64,000 nt of DNA, from the NCBI GenBank assembly GCA_050944685.1, contig JBMNRP010000001.1, forward strand, positions 1 through 64,000, in the 5' to 3' direction. Under the pieces are notes generated by a model. The model worked only from the letters and a program-made list of their open reading frames with translations. It did not search any database and had not been told where the DNA came from. Of the stretch, positions 52,268 to 61,551 are shown in pieces. The stretch is from CADBRN01 sp050944685 (GTDB lineage: Bacteria; Bacillota; Clostridia; Lachnospirales; Lachnospiraceae). How positions within the stretch are numbered: the stretch's first letter is position 1; each line of letters starts with the position of its first letter. A program made the translations under genes and the position numbers.

Positions 52268-53458
52268 TCAGTTCCGGTACTCCTCTGCGAGAGCCCTGAA
52301 AGCGGGCAGCGAGCGCCGGATCATGTCGGTCTTCACGCAGTACGCGATCCGCACGTATCCCGGCGTGCCGAAGCTGTCGGCCGGGACCAGAAGCAGATCG
52401 TGCTTTTTCGCTCTCTCGCTGAACGCGACGGCATCCGGCTCCATGGCTTTTACAAAGAGATAGAACGCACCGTCCGGGTAGACGCACTGATACCCGTACT
52501 TCGTCAGCTCCTTCAGCAGCAGATCACGGTTCTCGCGGTAAACGCTCAGGTCCGACACCATTCCGGTGCATTTTTCGATCACATGCTGAGAAAGACTCGG
52601 GGCACACACATAGCCGAGCGCACGTCCGGCTCCGCAGACTGCCGCGTAGACATCCGCACTGTCCTCCAGCTCGTCCGGCACGAGGACGTAGCCGATACGC
52701 TCTCCCGGCATGGAGAGCGATTTGCTGTAGGAGTAGCAGACGATCGTGTTCTTATAATATTTCGTCACGTAGGGAACGACGGTCGTGTCATCGTAAACCA
52801 GCTCCCGGTACGGCTCATCCGTAATCATATAGATCGGATGGCCGTATTCCTCCGATTTTTTCTCCAGGAGAGCGGCCAGCTTAATCACCGCGCTCTCGGG
52901 GTAGACGACACCGGAAGGATTATTCGGGGAATTCACGATAATCGCCTTCGTCTTTTCCGTCACAGCCGGCTCCAGACGGTCAAAATCTATCTGAAAAGTG
53001 GCCGGATCCGAATCCACAGCAACCAGCTTCGCACCCGCGGTCTCGACAAAGACGCGGTACTCCGGGAAAAACGGAGTCAGGACAATCATTTCATCCCCGT
53101 CGGTATGCAGGGCGGTAATGCTGATCTTCAGCGAGGCAGCCGCGCCGCAGGTCATATAGAGATTGTCCGCACCAAAATGCGTGCCGAACCGGCTGTTCAG
53201 GTTTTCTGCAATCGCCCGGCGCGTATCCGCATCTCCCTGTGCGGAGGTATAGCCGTGCAGATAGACGTCGTCCTTCCCGCTCAGAAGATCGCAGAATGTC
53301 TGATTGACGGCAGCCGGAGCGGGAACGTTCGGGTTTCCGAGGCTGAAATCAAAAACCTTGTCCTCTCCGACAATCGCCTTGCGCTTCTTCCCGTACTCAA
53401 ACAGGTCGCGGATCACGGAGCGAACATTTCCCAGCTGCTTCATCGTTTCATTGATCAT
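52268..53458 (-). CDS. PLP-dependent aminotransferase, class I/II
   Basis: 396 residues from the ATG at 53458 (MINETMKQLGNVRSVIRDLF), which gives the family's normal start; a TTG 30 nt upstream with a GGAGG site is an alternative. Fold type I marks: FSLGNPNVPAP, ANVTGGAA-type TCGAAASLKISI, IVNSPNNPSGVVYP, DEPYRELVYD and SYSKSLSMPGERIGY with the PLP Lys. The substrate is not evident; relatives are annotated as aspartate or aromatic aminotransferases. It has its own unit, with a terminator upstream separating it from the flavin reductase gene. Confidence 0.9.
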   Translation of the reverse strand: MINETMKQLGNVRSVIRDLFEYGKKRKAIVGEDKVFDFSLGNPNVPAPAAVNQTFCDLLSGKDDVYLHGYTSAQGDADTRRAIAENLNSRFGTHFGADNLYMTCGAAASLKISITALHTDGDEMIVLTPFFPEYRVFVETAGAKLVAVDSDPATFQIDFDRLEPAVTEKTKAIIVNSPNNPSGVVYPESAVIKLAALLEKKSEEYGHPIYMITDEPYRELVYDDTTVVPYVTKYYKNTIVCYSYSKSLSMPGERIGYVLVPDELEDSADVYAAVCGAGRALGYVCAPSLSQHVIEKCTGMVSDLSVYRENRDLLLKELTKYGYQCVYPDGAFYLFVKAMEPDAVAFSERAKKHDLLLVPADSFGTPGYVRIAYCVKTDMIRRSLPAFRALAEEYRN

Positions 53459-53566
53459 GACAGTTTTTCTCTCTTTCTTATTATCCAAACAGGGAATTCA
53501 CCTCCGCGCGCACGCATCGGGCGGACGCGGGAAACTCCTTCCGGTTATCAGTCCCTTTTCCGGGCG

Positions 53567-53605
53567 GAAAAACAGCGCCCCGAATCATTCGCGACGCTGC
53601 TTTTT
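53567..53605. terminator. Bidirectional terminator after the flavin reductase gene
   Basis: CAGCG-CCC-CGAAT-C-ATTCG-CGA-CGCTG hairpin (53573-53599) with an A run before and a T run after on the plus strand, so it works on both strands. It ends the addB-addA-flavin reductase transcript 20 nt after its last gene. Confidence 0.8.
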
Positions 53606-53623
53606 CCGGGAATCATCGGATTG

Positions 53624-54235
53624 TCAGGTAAGCGGCTCAAAATCAGAAGCCGGATGCTTGCAAATCGGGCAGATAAAATCCGGAGGAAGCACCTCTCCCT
53701 CGTAGATGTACCCGCAGATCTTGCAGATCCACCCCTTCTTTTTCTCATCCTTTTTCGGCTGCGGTTTCGGTTTAATGTGTGAGAAGTAGTACGCATACGT
53801 CGCGGAGGCAGTCTCGTTGAAGATTTCTCCGCCTGTCACATCCGCGATGAACAGCGTGTGGCTTCCGACGTCAATCGACTGAATCACCCTGCCTGAGATA
53901 TAGGCGTTACAGCCGTCCTCGATATAGGCGATTCCGTTCTCCGCCCTGGAGAAAGTAATTTCCGCCATCTTGTCCACATCTCTCCCGCTCTGGAAGCCGA
54001 AATGCTGAAAAGTAGCAAATTTTGCTTCCTCGGAGAGGATGGAAACATTAAACTCTCCCGTCTTCAGAATCATGTCGTGCGTGAAATTTGCCTTGTTTAC
54101 AGCGATGGAAATGCGGTTCGGATTATTGGCCACCTGAGTCACCGTATTGATAATACACCCGTTATCCTTGGCTCCGTCTTTCGCCGTCAGCACGAACAGA
54201 CCGTAACTGAGCTTCTGCATTACCTTCTCGTTCAT
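53624..54235 (-). CDS. Flavin reductase-rubredoxin fusion (high-molecular-weight rubredoxin)
   Basis: 203 residues from the ATG at 54235 (AAAGGAG 5-6 nt upstream). Residues 1-150 are a flavin reductase-like FMN-binding domain (KLSYGLFVLTAKDGAKDNGC, then ITFSRAENGIAYIEDGCNAYI). Residues about 160-203 are a rubredoxin with CKICGYIYEG and CPICKHPASDFEPL. The same fusion (Hrb) in acetogens links NAD(P)H to rubredoxin and flavodiiron proteins for oxygen or NO reduction. It fits an anaerobe's defence against oxidants. Linker is Lys/Pro-rich. Confidence 0.9.
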   Translation of the reverse strand: MNEKVMQKLSYGLFVLTAKDGAKDNGCIINTVTQVANNPNRISIAVNKANFTHDMILKTGEFNVSILSEEAKFATFQHFGFQSGRDVDKMAEITFSRAENGIAYIEDGCNAYISGRVIQSIDVGSHTLFIADVTGGEIFNETASATYAYYFSHIKPKPQPKKDEKKKGWICKICGYIYEGEVLPPDFICPICKHPASDFEPLT

Positions 54236-54271
54236 AGCTTCTCCTTTCATCACATCCTCGCATCTTTGCGT

Positions 54272-57200
54272 TCACTCTTCTATCCTCAGCGCCTTCCCCA
54301 GCGCAGTCGAATAAAGAATCATCTCAGAGACCGGCTCTTCCAGAATCTGTTCCAGCGCCCGCCTGTAATAAAGGAGCTGGGTTCTGTAACGGCGGATCAG
54401 GTCGCTTCCGTCTCTCTCACGGATCCGGTCTGTTTTGTAGTCTACTATAACATACTTTCCGTGATCTTTAAAATACGCATCGATCACTCCCTGCACCAGA
54501 ATCGCCTCCTCCGACCCGTATTCCGGGTCAATTTCGGAGGCCGGAATGTCGATGACAAAAGGCTGCTCGCGGCGGAGCTCCTTCGCCTGCTCCGCGCGGC
54601 GCATGCGCTTCCCGATATCCGAGCGGACAAACCGCAGAATCACGGAAGGGCGGACCAGGGAGGCATCAGCCGCTGACAGAATCCCTTTTTTCACCATGGA
54701 ATCCATCTGGGAACGGATCGCCTCCTCCGAATCTGCCGACTCGAAATCCAGCTCCCGCAGCACCTGGTGATAAGCGGTACCCCGCGCGGCTCCCGAACCC
54801 TTTGTGTCTTCCTCCTCTCCTTCTTCCGCCGTCTCCCGCATGAAGTCCGGAATCAGCGGAATCACGGGCTCCTCCTCAAAGAGAGCTTCTCCGGTTTCCT
54901 CCTCTGTCTCCGCGATCGCGCGCATCTTAATCTCGGACACGGAGAGCTTCGCGGGAAGCTTCGCCATCCCGGTCCAGGGATAAACAAATTTCTTTCTCTC
55001 CTGCAGAAAATCTATCGTCTCCGGATCGGCCCCGTTCCCCCCGGAGACGCTCCGCCGGATGCACTTCAGATCCTCCGATCTCATTTTCTCATCCGACACA
55101 TCGCCGATTCCGATGTCCTCCGGATCTACAATGGACACACGCACTCCCGAATCCGGCGAGAGAGCTGCGACAATCCAGTCCAGGCTGGAGGAAGCACCGG
55201 CCCGCTTCGAATACGATACCGGTTCCTGAGAATTTCCGGAATAGAGTTCCCGGGCCAGCTTTTCGCCGTCAGAACAGACGCCCGTCATGATCAGCTTCTC
55301 CCTCGCCCTTGTCATGGCCACGTAGAGAATTCTCATCTCCTCCCCGAGCATATCGCAATGGATCGTCTGATGGATGGACCGGTTGATCACGGAAGTCCTG
55401 CGGGTTCTCATCTCCGGGTCGATCTCATTGAGTCCGATCCCGGAAATTGCGTGGAGAGAAATCTCGCTCCTGCTGTCAGTATCATTGAATCCGGATCCCA
55501 GTCCGGCGAGAATGACAAAGGGAAACTCAAGCCCCTTGCTCTTGTGGATCGACAGAATACGGACCGTATTACCCGCCTCGCCTTCCGGACTCGCCTCCCC
55601 GAAATCGACCGAATACTGCTGCATCCGCTCGATGTACCGGATAAACTGAAACAATCCGTGATAACTCGTCTTCTCAAACTCGACCGCCTTCTGCACCAGA
55701 AACTTCAGGTTCGCCTCCCGCTGCTCCCCGGCGGGCATGGCCGCGGCGTATACTCCGCACCCGGTCTCCTGAAGAATCCTCTCGATCAGCTCATGGACAC
55801 TGACGAGGGGAACACTCCTGCGCAGCTCCGTCCAGGTATCCAGAAAACGGCGGAGTTTCCGCAGAATCTCCTGTTCCTCCGGGGGCAGATCCCGCACCCG
55901 GTCCGGGTCGAGATCTTTTTTCACATGTTTTCCATCCGGGTCCTTCCGGTCGCAGCAGAAGGAATCGTAATATCCCAGGACCGCCTCGTAGTACGGAACC
56001 TCCTGGTTTCTGCTCCGCAGAAAGGCCATCTCGCGGTCGGTCAGGCCGCAGGCCGGGGACCGCAGTACGGCAGCAAAAGGGATCTCCTGTCTGGGATTAT
56101 CCAGAATCCGCAGATAATTCAGAACTGCCACTACCTCGACGGCGGAAAAATACCCTTTCGAGGTCGTTGCATGAGCCGGGATGCCGGCCGCGGTGAGCAC
56201 ACGCTCATAAATCTGCGCTCTTCCGGTGATGGAGCGCATCAATATGACAATATCGCGGTAAGAGGCGGGACGCATCGCGCCCGTCTCTCTGTCAAAAACT
56301 TTTCCGTCCCGGATCAGACGGCGGATTTCCCGCACGGCGAGCATCGCCTCCGCCTCGATCATCGTATCTTTGTCATGATCCTCTTTGAACGCCTCCGCAC
56401 TCCGATCCAGGATCAGAAGCTCAGCCGTGTCGGAAAACGCTCCGGGAGACGTCTGCTCTGTCTCTGGGTAATCCGCTCCGGGATACAGCGCCGCCTCATC
56501 GTCGTAGAGGATGCCTCCCAGATCCGGGCGCATCAGTCTCCGGAACAGGGAATTGACCGGGTCGATCACTTCCCTCCGGCTCCGGAAATTCCGGCTGAGG
56601 CTGATGCGTACCCCTGCCCGGTCTTCTCCCGTCCCGGCGGCTTCCCCCGCGGGGCGGCAGCTTCGGTATTTCTCCATGAAAATATCCGGCCGCGCCATGC
56701 GGAAGGAGTAGATCGACTGCTTGATATCACCGACCATAAACCGGTCATTCCGTCCCTCTTCCGTCCCCGAAACCGCTTCGAGAAGAAACTCCTGAAGCAG
56801 ATTGCTGTCCTGGTACTCGTCGCACATGACTTCCGCATAACGGGAAGACAGCTCTCTCGCGGCATCCGTCCTTCGCCACCCATCGTCCGTTTTTTCCAGA
56901 AGAATCTTCAGGGCATAATGCTCCATATCCGAAAAGTCGATCAGATTATTTTCTCTTTTCTTTTCCGCATAACGCTGCCCGAATTCCCGGGTGAGACGGA
57001 CCAGCTCTTCCGCGAGCGGACGGATGGAGGCGAGCTGCCTGACGACCTCCTCCCCGCTGAGGGAGAAGCTTTCTTTCACAGAATTAACAGCACCCTTTAC
57101 CGAATCCCGGAGCGTCTTTACCCGTTCCTTCATCTCCGGATCGACATCCGTTCCTTTTTTGCCTCTCAGGCCTGGGAAGGAGAAGCTCTGAAAAGCCTCG

Positions 57201-58012
57201 TAAAACTCTTCATAGGTGCGGCACCGCGAGATACGGGTCAGATTTTCAAGATCCTCTTTCAGCATCGGGAGATACTGGTCCGGACCGTCCGGAGCCGAAG
57301 CCAGACGGATCGCCTCTTCCACCGTTCTGCAGCTGTCTTTTACGAGAGCCGCGGACCTTCCGAGCAGATCGCCCATCCATGGCGCCTTCTCCAGATCCTG
57401 CCGGGTTGTCACACGGTATCCGTCCAGTGCCATATCCAGCCACTCGTCCGGATCCGGACTGGCAGAGGCAAAACGATATACCTGGATGATCTTCTCCTCC
57501 AGATTTGAGTCATCTTTTCCCCTGGAAAACGATTCCACGAATCGCACAAACTCCGGATCCGGATCCGCATAATGCTCTTCCAGCATCTCTTCCGCTACGT
57601 CCGACCGGAGCAGTTTCAGCTCGCCCTCATCCCCGACGCGGCTCTTCGGGTCCATATCGGTCTTGTGGGAATAATTCTGAATCACATACTGGCAGAAGCT
57701 GTCGATGGTACTGATCCGGGCGCCCGGAAGGAGCACGCTCTGCCGCTGCAGATGCTCATTTTCCGGATCCTCACTGAGCTTCTTTTCGATCGCCGCTCCG
57801 ATCCGGTCCTTCATCTCCGCCGCCGCGGCATTGGTAAAGGTGACCACCAGCAGGCGGTCAACATCGACCGGATGTTCCCCATCGGTGATCAGCGAAAGAA
57901 TGCGCTCCACCAGGACCGCCGTCTTCCCCGACCCGGCGGCCGCCGAGACCAGAAGATTTTCTCCTCTCGCGGAGATTACCTGTTTTTGTTCTTCTGTCCA
58001 TTCCACGCCCAT
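54272..58012 (-). CDS. addA: Helicase-nuclease subunit AddA
   Basis: 1246 residues from the ATG at 58012 (MGVEWTEEQKQVISARGENL; GGGAGG 9 nt upstream), which gives the normal AddA start. A start at 58084, overlapping the addB stop (ATGA), also has a ribosome site and would add 24 residues. UvrD-like helicase motifs: Walker A AAAGSGKTAVLVERI, Q-motif, IDFSDMEHYALKIL, DEYQDSN, ILSIHKSKGLEFPFVILA. The C-terminal nuclease ends with the HxxLR-like YKTDRIRERDG motif (VIVDYKTDR). AddAB processes double-strand breaks for RecA. No frame break seen. Confidence 0.96.
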   Translation of the reverse strand: MGVEWTEEQKQVISARGENLLVSAAAGSGKTAVLVERILSLITDGEHPVDVDRLLVVTFTNAAAAEMKDRIGAAIEKKLSEDPENEHLQRQSVLLPGARISTIDSFCQYVIQNYSHKTDMDPKSRVGDEGELKLLRSDVAEEMLEEHYADPDPEFVRFVESFSRGKDDSNLEEKIIQVYRFASASPDPDEWLDMALDGYRVTTRQDLEKAPWMGDLLGRSAALVKDSCRTVEEAIRLASAPDGPDQYLPMLKEDLENLTRISRCRTYEEFYEAFQSFSFPGLRGKKGTDVDPEMKERVKTLRDSVKGAVNSVKESFSLSGEEVVRQLASIRPLAEELVRLTREFGQRYAEKKRENNLIDFSDMEHYALKILLEKTDDGWRRTDAARELSSRYAEVMCDEYQDSNLLQEFLLEAVSGTEEGRNDRFMVGDIKQSIYSFRMARPDIFMEKYRSCRPAGEAAGTGEDRAGVRISLSRNFRSRREVIDPVNSLFRRLMRPDLGGILYDDEAALYPGADYPETEQTSPGAFSDTAELLILDRSAEAFKEDHDKDTMIEAEAMLAVREIRRLIRDGKVFDRETGAMRPASYRDIVILMRSITGRAQIYERVLTAAGIPAHATTSKGYFSAVEVVAVLNYLRILDNPRQEIPFAAVLRSPACGLTDREMAFLRSRNQEVPYYEAVLGYYDSFCCDRKDPDGKHVKKDLDPDRVRDLPPEEQEILRKLRRFLDTWTELRRSVPLVSVHELIERILQETGCGVYAAAMPAGEQREANLKFLVQKAVEFEKTSYHGLFQFIRYIERMQQYSVDFGEASPEGEAGNTVRILSIHKSKGLEFPFVILAGLGSGFNDTDSRSEISLHAISGIGLNEIDPEMRTRRTSVINRSIHQTIHCDMLGEEMRILYVAMTRAREKLIMTGVCSDGEKLARELYSGNSQEPVSYSKRAGASSSLDWIVAALSPDSGVRVSIVDPEDIGIGDVSDEKMRSEDLKCIRRSVSGGNGADPETIDFLQERKKFVYPWTGMAKLPAKLSVSEIKMRAIAETEEETGEALFEEEPVIPLIPDFMRETAEEGEEEDTKGSGAARGTAYHQVLRELDFESADSEEAIRSQMDSMVKKGILSAADASLVRPSVILRFVRSDIGKRMRRAEQAKELRREQPFVIDIPASEIDPEYGSEEAILVQGVIDAYFKDHGKYVIVDYKTDRIRERDGSDLIRRYRTQLLYYRRALEQILEEPVSEMILYSTALGKALRIEE

Positions 58013-58080
58013 CGCGCGAATCCTCCCGTCTGATTCTTGCGGCATATGTTTCGTTTTTTCATCCGGCCCGGATGGAGTTC

Positions 58081-61000
58081 TCATTTCTCCTCCCGGATCT
58101 TTTCCAGAAGATCCGCGGCACTCATGCTCTTCAGCCTCCTGTGGCGGTATCCCGGTATCCGCTCGTCGAATCCGCAGACCCCGTGATAGGGGCACCAGGA
58201 GCAGGCATCTGAATCTTTTGACAGGTATGGAGAAGCGGCGGTCTCCCCTTCCTGCATGCGGCGGACAAGGTCCGCGGACTTCCGGCGTACATAAGATGAA
58301 AGCGCCCGGAAATCCTCCCCGGACAAAACGTTTGAGCCTTTTTTAAAATTCCCGTCATCATTGATCGAAATTCCGGTGATGACCGCCGACTTTCCTGTCT
58401 CGTCCAGTGAACGGTCCATCAGAGACAGGACTCTGCTGTCCGCCAGGGCAAGCCCTTTCATCCTCTGTTCCTTCAGAATTTCCTGCTCCCGGTTCCCCGC
58501 TTTCCCGGCATCGATATATGGATCGTCTACGTTATAATAAAACAGTCCGGCGGGAAGAATCTTCTTTTCCGGATGACTTCTCTGTTCCGACTCCATGGCT
58601 GCGTTCAGATATATCATCAGCTGGATCTGCAGACCGTGATACAGACGCGTGAAATCGATGGAGGTTTTCCCTGTTTTGTAATCAATGATTTTGATAAAGC
58701 GTTCGCTCCCCTGATCGCAGATGTCGACGCGGTCTATCCTTCCGGTGAGAGTGCAGTCGGTATCTTCTCCCGCCCGGATCCGCAGAGACTCCAGATCCTC
58801 ACTGACAAACGACTGCTCGGCGTTCTCGGTGACGAAGCTTCCGTAACCCATCTGCTCCTGCAGGACCCAGACCGTTTTCTTCAGGATTCTTTCGATCCGG
58901 CGGATCTCATACGTGTTGCGCGCGGAGCTGTGAAGAATCGTATTTCCGTAATCGTGGACGATTTCCGAGAGCGCCTCTTCCGCATATTGGTTTCGCATCT
59001 CCTCAGTGAGCGCATTCCAGGGGACGCGCTCCTCTGCCATCCGCTCCGAAAACCGCGCCAGCGCATTGTGCATGATCGTTCCCAGATCCGCCGGCGTAAA
59101 GATGTACTCGTCCCGCTCCGAGAGGCGCAGTCCGTACTCCATATAGTGCCGGAAGGCGCAGGCGGCAAACGTCTCCAGTCTCGACGCGGAATTCCGCAGG
59201 TGATTTCCGTAGAGGGCGCGGGCCGTTTTCTTTCCGATCCCTTCTGTGGGATTGCGTGTCTGTGCCGCTGCCATCAGGTGGAAAAATGTCTCCGGATCCT
59301 CTTGCGCCGCGGCCAGGAAAACCGGATCGTCTTTCCCCGCTCCTGCCCCGCGGATTCCGGAAAGAAGAACCTGAAGCCTTCCTTCCGAAGTCTCCAGCCG
59401 GTCATACGATCCCTGGTCCATCTCCGTCTCGATTTTCATCTCCGGAAAAAGCGATCGGACCGATTCAATCAGATAAGAAGGTTCCTTCGCTTTCCCTCCC
59501 GCATCCATCCGGCTCCAGGACAGGAAAAGAAAATCGGATGCTTTCGTCAGAATCAGATACAGATAAAACCGCTGCGACGCGAGCTCCTCGCGGGTGTCCG
59601 GCGCGAGGCGGATCTCGTCCGCCGCGAGGGAGGCGCGGTCCGCCTCGGACAGAATGCCCTCCTGCTTCGCGGCCTTCGGAACGACGCCCTCATTGACCCC
59701 GACCACAAACATCACCCGGATCTTTTTCAGTCTGGTGCGGGTAATGTCGCCGATCATCACCTGGTCCTCTCCGGGAGGGATCAGGCCCACGGAGCTTTCG
59801 GACAGGCCCGCCTCAAGCATCTTCAGGTAGGCGGCATTGCCCATACGTTCATCGCCCAGAATGGAAACCATCTGGTCAAAGAGATTCATCACCAGGGAAT
59901 ATATCTGCCGGTACTCTCTGGCGGCAGACGCGTCCCCTCCCGCTTCAAAATCATCCGCGATATCCGAGATCTTCTGCTGCAGATCATTTTTCACCAGAAA
60001 ACGGTACAGCACTTCCGTCTTCCGGCGGATGGTCCCGTTTCTCTGCCGCATTCCTTCCGTGAAATCTCCGAGCAGCAACCGGAAACGCTCCCGGAGTTCA
60101 TTCAGCTCATCCAGTTCTCCCGGCGCCATGTGCGCCGGAACGCGGATCCAGCGCTCCGTGTAATTTTTCCACCCGCGGACGCCGACTCCGAGAACGTAAT
60201 TCTCCATGCGGTCAATCTCGTCCGCGGTAAAATCGGTCAGAGAACACCTGAGGAAACGGAACACGCTCTCATAGGAAAAACCGCGCACGATCATACCGAC
60301 CGCCGAGCGGATAAATTCGACGAGCGGATTGGCCAGAAGTGATTTTTTCTGATCCAGGAAATGAGGAATATTCTCTTCGGTCAGCTGCCGGTCAAATTCT
60401 CTCCCGTACGTATCGAGATCTCCGGTGACCACCGCAAAATCGCGCCAGCGATATCCCTGGCGGCGGACCATGCGGCAGATCGCGGAGACCGCGATCCGGA
60501 CCTCCTCGCGCGGGTCGGGGCAGGAACAAAGATGTATCCGGTCCTGTTCTCCTTTCCAGGCCTCATGGTGGTAACGGAGAATATTCTGCTCCAGAAAGCG
60601 CATGGGCGGATTGTCCGAAAACCTCGCGTTCCCTTCAATTTTCCGGACCGGAAGGATCTCGCACCCTGTCTGATTCGCGAGCTGTGTCAGCTGCCGCGTC
60701 ATCCGGCAGCTCATATAGAAAAGCCGGTGCTTCCCGCAGTTTCCCATCAGATCCGTCCGGCTGTCCGCAGTCACAATCACGGTCACTTTCCTGCAGATCG
60801 CGAGCATCCTCTCCACCACGAGGAGCTGCACGGGAGTAAAACCGGTAAAACCGTCCAGCACGACTGTGCTCCCGCTCACCAGTTCCGACCCGTCAATCAC
60901 ATCCGCCAGGCGCTGCGGCACTTCCTCGACCGTGAGATAATTCGAAGAAAGCGTATCGAGAAAACTCTCGTAAATCGTCCGCACATCCGAAATTTTCTCC

Positions 61001-61461
61001 GGAAGAAGCCCCGTCTCCTTCCCGTTCTTCTCCAGCCAGCGCCCGAGATCGTCCGGAGTCACGCGATACTGCAGGAGCTCCGAAATCAGAGACTTCATGT
61101 TCTCGACCGAACCCTGCCGCGAGAGAGTCCCGCGAAGAACGCCCAGGCTCTTCTCGCAGGACGAGATGGTCTTCTGCAGGACGAGCGTCTTTCCGATGTC
61201 GTCGATCACCGCTCCGTTATTCCCTCCGACCTCCCCGAACACTCTCCAGGCGAGGCGGTTAAAAGAGAGAACGTCCACGTTCAGAAGCCCCCGCCTCGGG
61301 TGCATCATCACCAGATCCTTCTGCGTCTGCATCGTAAACTGCTCCGGAACCATCACGATAAAATTCTGTTCCGGATGACGCATGGATTCCCCGATCAGCT
61401 CCCGGTATACGGTATAGGATTTTCCCGCGCCGCTGCTTCCCGCCACGATCTGAAGTGACAT
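58081..61461 (-). CDS. addB: Helicase-nuclease subunit AddB
   Basis: 1126 residues from the ATG at 61461 (MSLQIVAGSSGAGKSYTVYR; CAGGAG 7 nt upstream). The N-terminal P-loop GSSGAGKS, the inactivated helicase core and the C-terminal nuclease with IIDYKTGKTSIDF are present. Four Cys for the 4Fe-4S cluster are visible: one in FAACAFRHYMEYGL, three in CSWCPYHGVC near the end. It overlaps or directly precedes addA, as usual. Confidence 0.96.
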   Translation of the reverse strand: MSLQIVAGSSGAGKSYTVYRELIGESMRHPEQNFIVMVPEQFTMQTQKDLVMMHPRRGLLNVDVLSFNRLAWRVFGEVGGNNGAVIDDIGKTLVLQKTISSCEKSLGVLRGTLSRQGSVENMKSLISELLQYRVTPDDLGRWLEKNGKETGLLPEKISDVRTIYESFLDTLSSNYLTVEEVPQRLADVIDGSELVSGSTVVLDGFTGFTPVQLLVVERMLAICRKVTVIVTADSRTDLMGNCGKHRLFYMSCRMTRQLTQLANQTGCEILPVRKIEGNARFSDNPPMRFLEQNILRYHHEAWKGEQDRIHLCSCPDPREEVRIAVSAICRMVRRQGYRWRDFAVVTGDLDTYGREFDRQLTEENIPHFLDQKKSLLANPLVEFIRSAVGMIVRGFSYESVFRFLRCSLTDFTADEIDRMENYVLGVGVRGWKNYTERWIRVPAHMAPGELDELNELRERFRLLLGDFTEGMRQRNGTIRRKTEVLYRFLVKNDLQQKISDIADDFEAGGDASAAREYRQIYSLVMNLFDQMVSILGDERMGNAAYLKMLEAGLSESSVGLIPPGEDQVMIGDITRTRLKKIRVMFVVGVNEGVVPKAAKQEGILSEADRASLAADEIRLAPDTREELASQRFYLYLILTKASDFLFLSWSRMDAGGKAKEPSYLIESVRSLFPEMKIETEMDQGSYDRLETSEGRLQVLLSGIRGAGAGKDDPVFLAAAQEDPETFFHLMAAAQTRNPTEGIGKKTARALYGNHLRNSASRLETFAACAFRHYMEYGLRLSERDEYIFTPADLGTIMHNALARFSERMAEERVPWNALTEEMRNQYAEEALSEIVHDYGNTILHSSARNTYEIRRIERILKKTVWVLQEQMGYGSFVTENAEQSFVSEDLESLRIRAGEDTDCTLTGRIDRVDICDQGSERFIKIIDYKTGKTSIDFTRLYHGLQIQLMIYLNAAMESEQRSHPEKKILPAGLFYYNVDDPYIDAGKAGNREQEILKEQRMKGLALADSRVLSLMDRSLDETGKSAVITGISINDDGNFKKGSNVLSGEDFRALSSYVRRKSADLVRRMQEGETAASPYLSKDSDACSWCPYHGVCGFDERIPGYRHRRLKSMSAADLLEKIREEK

Positions 61462-61551
61462 GGTTTTTCTCCTGTTCCCGGCACTCTTCAGGCCGGCTGC
61501 CAATATCTGCCATCTGTATTTCCTGATACTGATCTCTCTATATCACTTTTT

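Noticed and set aside
58013..58195. Longer AddA N-terminus
   Set aside because: The upstream extension overlaps addB and has no similarity to AddA; the ATG at 58012 has a well-spaced GGGAGG and gives the usual start.
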